Notes under the pieces: model-generated
The model's input: only the letters and a program-made list of their open reading frames with translations
Databases searched by the model: none
What the model was told of the DNA's origin: nothing
In this document: positions 8,389 through 16,850 of the stretch, in pieces
Layout of the letters: the number at the start of each line of letters is the position of its first letter
How positions within the stretch are numbered: the stretch's first letter is position 1
From: an uncultured Mycoplasmatota bacterium
GTDB taxonomy: Bacteria; Bacillota_I; Bacilli_A; RF39; UBA660
NCBI GenBank assembly: GCA_900547995.1
Contig: URIY01000005.1
Span: 1-52,557, forward strand
Direction of reading: 5' to 3'
Length of the DNA: 52,557 nucleotides
Position numbers and translations under genes: made by a program

Positions 8389-8998
8389 TATTATATCTTA
8401 TTTAGATGAATTATTTCCTAATCCTAAGTGTGAATTAAATTATAGTAAGGATTATGAATTATTAATTGCTGTTATGTTAAGTGCTCAAACAACGGATAAA
8501 AGAGTAAATGAGGTAACGAGCATTCTTTTTGCTAAGTATAATAGTTTAGAAAGTTTATCAAAAGCAAATATTAACGATGTTATGAATATTATAAGACCAC
8601 TTGGTACTTTCAGGAAAAAATCACAAAATGTAATTGATATATCAAAAGCTTTATTACAAAAAAATTCCGTAGTACCAAATGATCGAACTTTTTTAGAGAG
8701 CTTACCGGGAGTAGGAAGAAAGACAACAAATGTTGTTCTTAGCATACTATATAATGAAAAGTGTATAGCGGTAGATACCCATGTTGCAAGGGTAAGCAAA
8801 CGATTAGGACTTGCTAGTAAAAAGGATAATGTTTTAGAAATAGAAAAAAAGCTAACTAAAAAGTTTAAAAATTATAATATGTATAGAATACATCATCAAC
8901 TTGTTTTATATGGAAGATACCATTGCAAGGCTATTAAACCTAATTGCTTTTCTTGTAAACTAAAAAATATTTGTAAGGAGAAAAATAAAAATGAATGA
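8372..8998 (+). CDS. nth: Endonuclease III
   Basis: The product (about 208 residues) is a base-excision-repair glycosylase/AP lyase for oxidised pyrimidines. Visible are LLIAVMLSAQTTD, the helix-hairpin-helix LPGVGRKTTNVV with the catalytic Lys, the catalytic Asp in AVDTHVARVSKRLGL, and a perfect iron-sulfur motif Cys-X6-Cys-X2-Cys-X5-Cys at the C-terminus. Three in-frame ATGs (8372, 8378, 8381) overlap the dnaD end and none has a clear binding site, so translation is probably coupled to dnaD. It ends in TGA, overlapping the next start by 8 bp. Confidence 0.95.
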   Translation: MTMMNNIISYLDELFPNPKCELNYSKDYELLIAVMLSAQTTDKRVNEVTSILFAKYNSLESLSKANINDVMNIIRPLGTFRKKSQNVIDISKALLQKNSVVPNDRTFLESLPGVGRKTTNVVLSILYNEKCIAVDTHVARVSKRLGLASKKDNVLEIEKKLTKKFKNYNMYRIHHQLVLYGRYHCKAIKPNCFSCKLKNICKEKNKNE

Positions 8999-9380
8999 TT
9001 TTAATATAATTATCTTAAATAAAGAGTTAACTGATGAATATGGGGCACTAAATGAAAATTTAATTTTAGATCCAGATAATACATATTTATCATTTGAAAT
9101 TAGTAATATTCCTAGAATATTATCTAAAATTATTATAGGTAAAAAGATATTAATTCCCATAAAAAGTAGTGATATGGATAAAATAAAAATGATATATTTT
9201 TCTAGTTTAAAAGAATATCAAAATCTTCTTAAATTTTTAGAAAAAAATATAAGTAAAATGCCACTTAGTAACGACAACGAAATAAATCTTTTAAAGTATA
9301 TGGAAGAATTTTATAGTTTATCGAGTGAATTAAATTTAAATAAAGTAAAAAAAGAAAAAGTAAAAATAAAAAGGCGTTAA
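8991..9380 (+). CDS. Unknown 129-residue protein
   Basis: I do not recognise this small soluble protein. It starts with an ATG that overlaps the end of nth and has its own AAGGAG site, so it is the third gene of the dnaD-nth operon. The first half has beta-strand-like segments (FNIIILNKEL, YLSFEISNI, KILIPIKSS). The second half is helical and ends in a Lys/Arg-rich tail (KEKVKIKRR), which might bind nucleic acid. The stop codon lies inside the terminator hairpin. Confidence 0.6.
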   Translation: MNDFNIIILNKELTDEYGALNENLILDPDNTYLSFEISNIPRILSKIIIGKKILIPIKSSDMDKIKMIYFSSLKEYQNLLKFLEKNISKMPLSNDNEINLLKYMEEFYSLSSELNLNKVKKEKVKIKRR

Positions 9381-9389
9381 GCCTTTTTT
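9369..9389 (+). terminator. Terminator of the dnaD operon
   Basis: AAGGC/GCCTT (9371-9375 with 9381-9385) with a 5-nt loop containing the stop codon, then T6. Confidence 0.75.
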
Positions 9390-9467
9390 GTATATCTTTT
9401 GTAAAGAAAACATTTTATGATTTGTATTTAATATATATATAATGATATTATATACGTAGGTGATTAT

Positions 9468-11213
9468 ATGGATTTGAATGAAGTTATTATTTCTTATTTT
9501 GGAAATTCGACAACAGAAATATATAAAAATAATTTAACAAATATAAGAAAATATATTTCTTCTAAAAAAGATCATGTAAGTATAGACATATATGATATAT
9601 CATTAGATGATATAGTAAAGAAAAGTAAAGATGATTCGTATTTAAATGGTCAAGAATTAATATATACAGATGGTGGTATTAAGTTACTTTTTCCGGTAAA
9701 AAATTTGTGGAATGATATTAAGTATTACATTCCTAAAAGTATAACTAAGTTAGAAATCCCATTTGAAATTATTCAAAATGATATTTCCTTTTTGAAAGAC
9801 TTTCCTAATTTAGAAACACTTGTATTATCTGATTATGCGAATCTTAATAAAGAACAAATACAAAAAATTCAAAAGAATACTAATATTAAAGAATTATTGG
9901 TAAACAGTACTTTTTACTATAATGATTTTTATAAAAATGAAGGATTTGCAATTGAAGATGGTAATGTTCTATATAAAAATTTATTGATTCAAAAAAAAGA
10001 TAGTGAAGAAAAAGGTTTTAAATTAGATACTATGTACATTGATACATATAATTTAAATCCAGAACAAATAGAAAAATTATATAGTATAAGTGAAAAGAAA
10101 GATAAGATTATTATTAGAACTCAAGATAGTAGTAGATATACAATAAACTTTTTAAATGGTAAATTAGTAGATGTTTCTATTGATAGTAATGATTTAATAG
10201 ATGCAACTAGGTTTTATAGTTATTTAGTAAATAATGGATGCCAAGTAAATAGTATTTGTGTTAATGTAGAAAAAATAGATTATTTAAATATGGATTTATC
10301 TAGATATGAAAAATTAGCTAAAGAGACTAATTTAACTTTTGATTATGGTGTAGGTGGAGATCCCGCTAATTTAGAAGAATTTAAAGGATTAGTTGCTAGT
10401 TTAAATTGGTATCGAAATTTAATAAAAGAGGCTAATTTATCTCCTACTGAAAAAGTTATGTTTGCGTATGATATTATGAAAACATTTTCATATAATGAAA
10501 GTAATTCTTCAAAAAATGATTCTAGGGCTCCACATAGAATTATTGAAACAGGAAATATTGTCTGTGCTGGTTATGCTAATATGTTAAAACAAATTTTAAA
10601 GGGTATGGATAATATTAAAGTTGGTGATATAACTGTAGATTGTTTTGATTCAGATGGTAATCATTTAGGAGGTCATGCACGAAATATTGTTGAACTTGAT
10701 GATTCTAAATATAATATACATGGAATATATGTTTTAGATGCAACATGGGATAGTTATCAAAAAGGACTTAGAGGGGTAAAAAAATATACAGCTCTTGATT
10801 TATACCGATATTTTTTAGTTGCCCCAAATGATTATAAACTTATGTTTCCAAATGATACAGTACCTGATATTTTTATGTCTAAAGAAAAAAAGGTTAATCT
10901 TGTAAATGAATATTGCTATGCATTTGAAGGAATAAGTGTAAGTATAGAAGATAGTAAATTAATTAATACAGTAACTGAAGATAAGGTACAAAAAGATTTG
11001 GATGCTAGAAGAATATCATTAGATACATTTAATCAAATGTTATATAATGTGCGACTTGCTGAAGGTTATACACAAGAAATGATGATGGATGAAATAAGAA
11101 AAGTCGATAAAATGAATTTATTCTTTATGCTTGAAAAGAATAAGGAAAATGGAACTGAAAATATATCTTATTTTGAAGAATATGAGGATAAAGGTAAAAA
11201 AAAGGCTGGTTAG
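9468..11213 (+). CDS. Large protein with transglutaminase-like domain
   Basis: The 581-residue product has no signal peptide. The N-terminal half (about 80-290) has leucine/isoleucine patterns resembling irregular leucine-rich repeats (FPNLETLVLSDYANL). The segment at about 335-445 is transglutaminase-like: Cys in ETGNIVCAGYAN, His in GGHARNIV, and Asp in YVLDATWD give the papain-like triad in the right order. Substrates are unknown; such domains act as peptidases, cross-linkers or inactive scaffolds. It converges on another transglutaminase-like gene (11210-12136) and their stop codons overlap in a shared terminator. Confidence 0.75.
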   Translation: MDLNEVIISYFGNSTTEIYKNNLTNIRKYISSKKDHVSIDIYDISLDDIVKKSKDDSYLNGQELIYTDGGIKLLFPVKNLWNDIKYYIPKSITKLEIPFEIIQNDISFLKDFPNLETLVLSDYANLNKEQIQKIQKNTNIKELLVNSTFYYNDFYKNEGFAIEDGNVLYKNLLIQKKDSEEKGFKLDTMYIDTYNLNPEQIEKLYSISEKKDKIIIRTQDSSRYTINFLNGKLVDVSIDSNDLIDATRFYSYLVNNGCQVNSICVNVEKIDYLNMDLSRYEKLAKETNLTFDYGVGGDPANLEEFKGLVASLNWYRNLIKEANLSPTEKVMFAYDIMKTFSYNESNSSKNDSRAPHRIIETGNIVCAGYANMLKQILKGMDNIKVGDITVDCFDSDGNHLGGHARNIVELDDSKYNIHGIYVLDATWDSYQKGLRGVKKYTALDLYRYFLVAPNDYKLMFPNDTVPDIFMSKEKKVNLVNEYCYAFEGISVSIEDSKLINTVTEDKVQKDLDARRISLDTFNQMLYNVRLAEGYTQEMMMDEIRKVDKMNLFFMLEKNKENGTENISYFEEYEDKGKKKAG

Positions 11214-11222
11214 GCCTTTTTT
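11196..11222. terminator. Bidirectional terminator between convergent genes
   Basis: A stem AAGGC/GCCTT flanked by an A-run on the left and a T-run on the right serves both converging transglutaminase-like genes, whose stop codons overlap here (11210-11213). Confidence 0.75.
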
Positions 11223-12136
11223 GCTTCTATAAAAATATTTTCATCAAAGTTATGTTCTGTTTTTTCAATATTAAGTAGTTTATTAGTATCAATTAAAAAA
11301 TACGTGTGATCAATAGTACTAATTTCTCCATTATTAATAACTGGGTCATCCCATGTTAAATCTAAATGTAACCATTTATTATTAATATATACAAGATTCC
11401 ATATATGATTTTCACTAGATATTTTGTAGTTTGGAATGTTCATTTTATCAAGAAATAATTTCATTGCATCAGTATATCCACTACATATCCCATGATCTTG
11501 CAATAAAGGACCAGTTGCAATATTAGATGAAAATTCTCCCTGATAGTCATTATATAAGTTATTAGCACGTTGTTCATCATATACACTATTATCAATTATA
11601 TAATCATGAATAGCTTTAATTTTATCATAATCGGTCATATTATCAGTTATTAGTTCATTATAAACAGTATCTATTTTTTTATTTAAAATGTTAATAGTAG
11701 AGTCATTATATAGCTTTTGTACTTTAATATTTATTTTACCTAAACTATTTATAGTAACATTTAATTTATTATAACTATTGTATGGATGAACAAAATTATT
11801 AATAACTGACAATAATTCATAATCGCTTGTTAGATCTTTAACATCATCAAGACATGTTTCATAACTATTTTGACAGTAAAAATTAAATGATTCATAGCCA
11901 TTATTAATGGCATTATAAATAATATTAAAAATGTCCTTTTTATTTTCAGGTTTATAATTATCCGTTAATTTAAAGTAGGAAAATTCATCTGTAATTTTAT
12001 ATTCATTACTACTATCGTAATTAAAATCATTCTTATATACATAGTTTAATAATATATATTCTGTAATATTATTTTTATAAGTATAAATAAATAGTCCTAG
12101 TATTAGACAAAGTAAAAACATAAATAATTTTTTCAA
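11210..12136 (-). CDS. Membrane-anchored transglutaminase-like protein
   Basis: The product (about 308 residues) has an N-terminal membrane segment (FMFLLCLILGLFIY), an extracytoplasmic helical region and a transglutaminase-like domain. Cys is in HGICSGYTDAMKLFL, His in SENHIWNLVY and Asp in LHLDLTWDDP. The upstream frame reaches an ATG at 12148, but that codon overlaps the ribosome binding site GGTGAT, so a TTG at 12136 is the likely start. The family is used as cell-surface peptidases or peptide-processing enzymes. It is unrelated in its N-terminus to the convergent 581-residue protein. Confidence 0.75.
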   Translation of the reverse strand: MKKLFMFLLCLILGLFIYTYKNNITEYILLNYVYKNDFNYDSSNEYKITDEFSYFKLTDNYKPENKKDIFNIIYNAINNGYESFNFYCQNSYETCLDDVKDLTSDYELLSVINNFVHPYNSYNKLNVTINSLGKINIKVQKLYNDSTINILNKKIDTVYNELITDNMTDYDKIKAIHDYIIDNSVYDEQRANNLYNDYQGEFSSNIATGPLLQDHGICSGYTDAMKLFLDKMNIPNYKISSENHIWNLVYINNKWLHLDLTWDDPVINNGEISTIDHTYFLIDTNKLLNIEKTEHNFDENIFIEAKKA

Positions 12137-12170
12137 GTATATCACCATATTTATTATATCTAAATATACA

Positions 12171-12201
12171 AAAAAAATAAATTCTTTTCGAATTTATTTT
12201 T
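12171..12201. terminator. Terminator after rpsT (reverse strand)
   Basis: AAATAAATTC/GAATTTATTT (12175-12184 with 12190-12199), a perfect 10-bp stem, is followed on the reverse strand by a T-run. It is symmetrical enough to work in both directions. Confidence 0.75.
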
Positions 12202-12460
12202 ATAAAGCATTAACTTTTTTAGTTAAACGTGATTTATTACGAGCTACATAATTTTTGTGAACGATACCTTTAGATGCAGCTTTATCTATTCTCTTGATTG
12301 CTACTTTTAGATTAGCATTTGCTTTTTCTTTGTCATTAGCAATAACAGCTTTTTCTACATTCTTAATAGCAGTGTTCATACTAGCTTTGAAATTATTATT
12401 TAATTCATTTTTCTTTGGGTTTTGTCTAACTGCTTTTTTAGCATTCTTCATATTTGGCAT
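12200..12460 (-). CDS. rpsT: Ribosomal protein bS20
   Basis: The 86-residue basic, helical protein has the S20 pattern: N-terminal MPNMKNAKKAVRQNPKKN, a central TAIKNVEKAV helix, and C-terminal IHKNYVARNKSRLTKKVNAL. It binds 16S rRNA early in 30S assembly. The ATG follows GGAGGTGAAAAT. It lies divergent from gpr exactly as in Bacillus, which anchors this region as core chromosome. The forward-strand frame over it is a shadow. Confidence 0.96.
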   Translation of the reverse strand: MPNMKNAKKAVRQNPKKNELNNNFKASMNTAIKNVEKAVIANDKEKANANLKVAIKRIDKAASKGIVHKNYVARNKSRLTKKVNAL

Positions 12461-12565
12461 ATTTTCACCTCCAAGTCACACACATATAAGTTAATTCTAA
12501 CAAAAAATAACAAAAAAATCAATAAAAACAGTAATTTTTGATAAAAATATATATGAGGTGAGTAA

Positions 12566-13582
12566 ATGAATAAAGAAATAGACTTAAATAATTATCAAAT
12601 TAGAACTGATTTAGCCATCGAATCAATTGGTAATAATAAGAAAATTAATCAAAATGTAGAAGATTATGATAATGTTAAAGTAACAAATGTTTTTTTGGAT
12701 AAAGATTCATCAAAACTTATAAATAAAAAAGAAGGTACTTATATAACTATTGAATTTGATGATATTACAGATAGTGATAATTATGATAAAGTAAAAGATG
12801 TTTTTACTAAAAAAATAAGTAGTTTTTTAAATACTATTGGTATTAAGGAAGATGATACCTGTTTAATTATTGGCCTTGGTAATAGTAAATCAACACCTGA
12901 TTCGCTTGGACCACTTACTGTTGATGATATAATTGTAACAAGTCATTTATTTAAACTTGGTGTTGTATCTGAAGGTTTTAGATGCGTAAGTGCTATATCA
13001 CCTGGTGTAACAGGTCAAACAGGAATTGAAACAAGTGATTTAATAAAAAGTATTGTTGATACTTCTAATCCATCTTTTTTAATTGTTATTGATGCTCTTG
13101 CAAGTTCTTCTGTTGAAAGAGTAAATAAAACAATTCAAATTACGAATACAGGAATTCATCCTGGAAGTGGTGTTGGAAATAGTCGAAAAGAAATAAGCTT
13201 TGAAACAATTCATAAACCTGTGGTTGCAATTGGAGTACCAACTGTTGTTGATGCCGTAACTATTGTTTCAGATACAATAAATTATATGTACAAACATTTT
13301 TCATATACAAAAAAATATATTAAAAACCCTGCAAGTCGTCTTGCGATAGGCTCATCTAATTATTTAAAAAAAGGTATAGAAATTGATAATAATGATAAAG
13401 AAAATTTATTTGGACTAGTTGGTAAATTAGATGATGAATCAATTAGATTATTAATCGCGGAAGTTTTATCACCAATAGGATATAATTTAATGGTAACACC
13501 AAAAGAAGTAGATTTCATTATTGAAAAATTAAGTTCTATCATATCTAGTGGTATAAATCATGCTCTTCATAAAAATATATAA
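12566..13582 (+). CDS. gpr: Spore germination protease GPR
   Basis: The 338-residue product matches GPR: N-terminal RTDLAIESI, GLGNSKSTPDSLGP, AISPGVTGQTGIETSD, and IVIDALASSSVERVNKTIQ followed by GIHPGSGVGN. GPR is made as an inactive zymogen in the forespore. During germination it degrades the small acid-soluble spore proteins. The segment RTDLAIE includes the autoprocessing region. It follows TGAGGTGAG and leads directly into spoIIP. Its presence strongly implies SASP genes elsewhere and real sporulation. Confidence 0.95.
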   Translation: MNKEIDLNNYQIRTDLAIESIGNNKKINQNVEDYDNVKVTNVFLDKDSSKLINKKEGTYITIEFDDITDSDNYDKVKDVFTKKISSFLNTIGIKEDDTCLIIGLGNSKSTPDSLGPLTVDDIIVTSHLFKLGVVSEGFRCVSAISPGVTGQTGIETSDLIKSIVDTSNPSFLIVIDALASSSVERVNKTIQITNTGIHPGSGVGNSRKEISFETIHKPVVAIGVPTVVDAVTIVSDTINYMYKHFSYTKKYIKNPASRLAIGSSNYLKKGIEIDNNDKENLFGLVGKLDDESIRLLIAEVLSPIGYNLMVTPKEVDFIIEKLSSIISSGINHALHKNI

Positions 13583-13653
13583 TTAACCCAATTTTTGACA
13601 TTTATTTTTCTCATAAAAAGATATAATAAGAATAAATTAAAGTGGGTGATTAT

Positions 13654-14661
13654 ATGAGAAAAAAATTTGTTAGTAAAAATAAACATAAAAGTAAAACATT
13701 TAAAGTAATAAAATATATGTTTTTAATATTAATAGTATATGTTATTTATAAAATTACCTTTGGAACTCTTTTAACAATAAAAGTAATGTCTTCAAATGAA
13801 GAATTTTTAAAATATTTAATAAGTGATTCTAATCATCATATATTATACAATGTTAATTCTAAAAGTATAATATCTAAAGCCATTAAATTTTTTTCCAATA
13901 CATCGGTAAACGATCCACTTACCATTTTGAATAATTCACTTAATTTAAAATCAAAGAATAATGCTTCTGATGTATATGATGATACATATGAATCTTTAGA
14001 AATGTTATCAAAAGTAACAAGTCATATAGAAGATCCCAATCCCACAATTGTAGATAACCCAAAAGTTTATATTTATAATTCTCATCAATTAGAAAACTAT
14101 AGTAATAAGGATTTAGAAACATATAATGTTACACCTAATGTTATGATGGCATCATATCTTTTAAAAGAAAAATTAAATAAAAAGGGTATTAATACCATTG
14201 TAGAAGATTCTGATATAACAGAATTTATGAAAATAAATAATTGGAATCATGCTGATAGTTATAAAGCAAGTCGCTTTTACATTTTAGAGGCTTTAAACAA
14301 TAATCCAAGCTTAGAATTAATTATTGATTTACACAGGGATGCTTTAACTCATGATAATGCCACAGTAAATATTGATGGTAAAGATTATGCCAAAGTTTTA
14401 TTTGTTGTTGGTATGGAACATGATAATTATAAAGAAAATTTAGGACTTGCAAATAAAATAAATAATATGATAAAAGAAAAATATCCAACACTTACAAGAG
14501 GTGTTATTACTAAGAGTGGTAAAAATGTAGATGGTATTTATAATCAGGACATTAGCCCTAAGATGATTTTATTAGAACTTGGTGGTCATGAAAGTACTAT
14601 TGAAGAGGTTATGAATACTACTAATATAATATCAGATATCATAAAGGAATTGTTGGGGTAA
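13654..14661 (+). CDS. spoIIP: Stage II sporulation protein P
   Basis: The 335-residue product has a basic N-terminus, one membrane anchor (about 21-40) and an extracytoplasmic amidase/endopeptidase domain. Motifs are YIYNSHQLENY with the catalytic His, VTPNVMMASYLL, LIIDLHRDAL, and the C-terminal ILLELGGHES with the Glu. SpoIIP works with SpoIID and SpoIIM to remove peptidoglycan during engulfment. A GTG at 13642 falls inside the GTGGGTGAT binding site; the ATG at 13654 is the start. It is followed after 4 bp by a yqxA-like gene, as in Bacillus. Confidence 0.95.
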   Translation: MRKKFVSKNKHKSKTFKVIKYMFLILIVYVIYKITFGTLLTIKVMSSNEEFLKYLISDSNHHILYNVNSKSIISKAIKFFSNTSVNDPLTILNNSLNLKSKNNASDVYDDTYESLEMLSKVTSHIEDPNPTIVDNPKVYIYNSHQLENYSNKDLETYNVTPNVMMASYLLKEKLNKKGINTIVEDSDITEFMKINNWNHADSYKASRFYILEALNNNPSLELIIDLHRDALTHDNATVNIDGKDYAKVLFVVGMEHDNYKENLGLANKINNMIKEKYPTLTRGVITKSGKNVDGIYNQDISPKMILLELGGHESTIEEVMNTTNIISDIIKELLG

Positions 14662-14665
14662 TAAT

Positions 14666-15004
14666 ATGAGTGAAGGTAAAGAAAAGATAGTTAATAATAT
14701 TATGAAAGTTTTATTTTTAGTTTTATTTCTTATTTTTTTAACAATATATTTTTCACAATCAGGTGGATATTATGAATTTGAATTACATAAAAAAACCGTT
14801 TTTACAGAAGAAAAAATAAAGCAATTTGAAAAAGATGTTGCTGATGGAAAAGATGTTAGTATAGAAGATTATTTAGTTAATGAAAAGAAAAATTATAGTA
14901 ATAAGGCATCACAAATTGGTTATTTTTTCTCTAAAAATATAGGCAATTATATAAAAAAAGGTATTGAAGGGACTTTTAAAATGATAAATAAAATGGTTGA
15001 ATAA
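14666..15004 (+). CDS. yqxA: YqxA-like membrane protein
   Basis: The 112-residue product has one N-terminal membrane segment (about 13-31) and a short charged extracytoplasmic part ending in an amphipathic helix (KKGIEGTFKMINKM). The sequence is diverged, but size, topology and position just after spoIIP match Bacillus YqxA (DUF3679 type). The assignment is mostly positional. In Bacillus the next gene is lepA; here the block ends at a predicted small RNA and an insertion sequence. Its role is unknown, probably sporulation-linked. Confidence 0.6.
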   Translation: MSEGKEKIVNNIMKVLFLVLFLIFLTIYFSQSGGYYEFELHKKTVFTEEKIKQFEKDVADGKDVSIEDYLVNEKKNYSNKASQIGYFFSKNIGNYIKKGIEGTFKMINKMVE

Positions 15005-15018
15005 TTATTATTTCAACA

Positions 15019-15110
15019 CAAAAAATGAGAGCTTACGCTCTCTTCAGGGGGTTTTGGTTTGAGGTGCTCACATTAAACCGTAAGAACCTCCGCGTGACTA
15101 CTATCACGCT
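15019..15110 (-). ncRNA. Predicted small RNA of about 90 nt
   Basis: On the reverse strand a near-consensus sigma-A promoter (15117-15145) is followed by three structures and no ORF. These are a perfect 6-bp hairpin GCGTGA/TCACGC (15092-15109), a second hairpin GAGGT/ACCTC (15061-15090), and a terminator GAGAGC/GCTCTC with a GTAA loop (15027-15042) ending in T6. Between the last two lies an unpaired CCCCC (15047-15051), which could pair with Shine-Dalgarno sequences. It does not match SRP, 6S, tmRNA or RNase P signatures I know. It lies downstream of and antisense to the yqxA 3' flank. Confidence 0.6.
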
Positions 15111-15116
15111 ATTATC

Positions 15117-15145
15117 ATTATATAGGTACTTTCGGTGAAAGTCAA
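15117..15145 (-). promoter_or_regulatory. Sigma-A promoter of the predicted small RNA
   Basis: On the reverse strand TTGACT (15140-15145) and TATAAT (15117-15122) are 17 bp apart. Transcription would start near 15110. Confidence 0.7.
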
Positions 15146-15154
15146 TACACTTAT

Positions 15155-15163
15155 TTAAAATGA
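15155..15163. repeat. Left target-site duplication TTAAAATGA
   Basis: Identical to 16694-16702 on the other side of the insertion sequence; 9 bp is within the ISAs1 family range. Confidence 0.85.
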
Positions 15164-15291
15164 CAGGATAAAAATATAGTTTAAAATCTAAACATGTATT
15201 TTTGCCAATAAATACAATACTTTATCAAAAAAAATATACTTAAAAACCGTTTTATAGTATACTTATATTATTAGAAATATAGGTGATAAAA

Positions 15292-16602
15292 ATGGCTATG
15301 CCTCCAAAAAAAAATAGTAATTTAAGCAAAGAAGAAATAAAATTTATTAAAAATAAATTAGGAATAACAAAAATTCAAGATATAGATACCGCTATTTTGA
15401 AAGAACTCAAAGAATCATTAAAAGAATTAAAAGATTCTAGAAATAAAAATATGATTTCATTTAAAATGTGGGATGTTATAATTTGTGTAATTCTAGCATC
15501 TTTTTCTGACTGTAATGATTGGGAAGATGTACATACTTTTGTTGTGGATAATTATTCTTGGCTTAAAAGTTTTTTACAAATGACTGGTGGAATACCTAAA
15601 GCAAGTTCGTACGAAAGAATTATAAGTTTAATTGATAATAATGAGTTAAATAAGATATTATTTGATTTTTTCAAATCTATTACTAGAAAATTAAACCCTG
15701 AAATTAAACTTAGAAACTTTGACGGTCGTATTAACAATGGAAGTAGAAGAAATTCTACTATTTCAAATGATAGTAGCAAACCTTTAAATTGTTTAAATTG
15801 CTATGCAAATGAATATGGTTATTGTATTGAAACCGTACCAATTGATGAAAAAACAAACGAAATACCTACTATTGAAACTTTAATAAATGGTATGGACTTA
15901 ACAGGTGTAATCGCAACATGGGATGCTTTAAATACACAAACAAAAAATGTTAGTGCTGTTATAAATGCTGGTGGCGATTACATTATACCAATTAAGGAAA
16001 ATCAAAAAAACTTTTATAATGATTTAAAACTATATTTCGACCAAGAAAAATGTGATGAAATTATTGCCGGAAACTCAAAATCAGTATACTATACCGAAAA
16101 CGAAAAGAGTCATTCATCATACATAATATATGAGTATTTTCAAACATCAAATATTGATTGGTATTCTAATATTAATGATTGGGAAGGAATACATAGTATT
16201 GGTTTAGTAAGAAAAACAATTATCAAAAAAGTTAAAGTTAAGAATGAAAGAAAAAATGCTAAAAAAAATACAATTGAAAAGATAACTTCTACAGTAGAAT
16301 ATAGATATTACATTTCAGGCAAACAGGTAAATATAAAAGAATTTAGTATTGCAACTAGACAACACTGGGCAATTGAAAACAAAATACATTGGCATTTAAA
16401 TTTTACATTTCGTCAAGATAATAATACTACTACAAACAAAAAAGCATTACTTAATTTAGAAATAATACATAAATTTGTATTAGCAATATTAAGTAGAGCA
16501 AAACCTAAATATAAATTAAGTTTAAAGGGAATTAGAAAACATTTATCAAATAATTTTCAAGAGTTTTTACCAGAACTTTTTTGTTATTTAATGTTAAACT
16601 AA
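15292..16602 (+). CDS. ISAs1 family DDE transposase
   Basis: The 436-residue product has the N-terminal DUF4338/H-repeat type region (SFSDCNDWEDVHTF, GIPKASSYERI). The first catalytic Asp is in FDGRINNGSRR, the second in ATWDALNTQ, and the Glu in RQHWAIENKIHWHL, as in the ISAs1 family. The frame extends to a GTG at 15283, part of the AGGTGAT binding site; ATG 15292 is preferred. It appears full length and uninterrupted, so the element may be active. Confidence 0.9.
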   Translation: MAMPPKKNSNLSKEEIKFIKNKLGITKIQDIDTAILKELKESLKELKDSRNKNMISFKMWDVIICVILASFSDCNDWEDVHTFVVDNYSWLKSFLQMTGGIPKASSYERIISLIDNNELNKILFDFFKSITRKLNPEIKLRNFDGRINNGSRRNSTISNDSSKPLNCLNCYANEYGYCIETVPIDEKTNEIPTIETLINGMDLTGVIATWDALNTQTKNVSAVINAGGDYIIPIKENQKNFYNDLKLYFDQEKCDEIIAGNSKSVYYTENEKSHSSYIIYEYFQTSNIDWYSNINDWEGIHSIGLVRKTIIKKVKVKNERKNAKKNTIEKITSTVEYRYYISGKQVNIKEFSIATRQHWAIENKIHWHLNFTFRQDNNTTTNKKALLNLEIIHKFVLAILSRAKPKYKLSLKGIRKHLSNNFQEFLPELFCYLMLN

Positions 16603-16626
16603 AAAAAACGGTTTTTAAGACTTAAA

Positions 16627-16666
16627 AAGCCTGCCAAGCCTTTAATCAAAAGGCTTTGACAAGCTT
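16627..16666. other. Hairpin at the right end of the insertion sequence
   Basis: AAGCCTTT/AAAGGCTT (16636-16643 with 16649-16656) is extended by AAGC/GCTT. A T-run follows only on the reverse strand, so it could stop transcription entering the element from the right. Confidence 0.5.
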
Positions 16667-16693
16667 AAAAAATTAATTTATATTTTTATCCTG

Positions 16694-16702
16694 TTAAAAT
16701 GA
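16694..16702. repeat. Right target-site duplication TTAAAATGA
   Basis: Identical to 15155-15163. Confidence 0.85.
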
Positions 16703-16850
16703 TACAACAAATGTTATTTAAAAAAATGAAGTAAATATTTTATTCTACAATATCCATTTCAACTATTTGACATTTTACTTTGATAATGTAAATAAAAGGA
16801 TTGAATAAAAATATTTCATATGGTATTATCTATAATAGAGGTGTTGTTTT

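Larger units (their letters stand above)
15164..16693 (+). mobile_element. ISAs1-like insertion sequence, complete
   Basis: The 1530-bp element is bounded by perfect 15-bp terminal inverted repeats CAGGATAAAAATATA (15164-15178 and 16679-16693). A 9-bp direct duplication TTAAAATGA (15155-15163 and 16694-16702) flanks it. It carries one transposase gene. A second 15-bp inverted pair, CTTAAAAACCGTTTT, lies symmetrically about 75 bp inside each end (15239-15253 and 16605-16619). The intact ends and duplication indicate a fairly recent insertion. It landed just upstream of the small RNA promoter. Confidence 0.92.

Noticed and set aside
12294..12494. Forward hydrophobic ORF over rpsT
   Set aside because: A shadow of the reverse-strand S20 gene; antisense to Lys/Ala codons gives Phe/Leu/Ala-rich frames.
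13597..13633. TTGACA and TATAAT before spoIIP as a sigma-A promoter
   Set aside because: The spacing is about 21 bp, too long, and gpr-spoIIP are expected to be under sporulation sigma factors.
15019..15110. Small RNA as SRP, 6S, tmRNA or RNase P RNA
   Set aside because: The length and the absence of their conserved loops and core motifs do not fit any of these.
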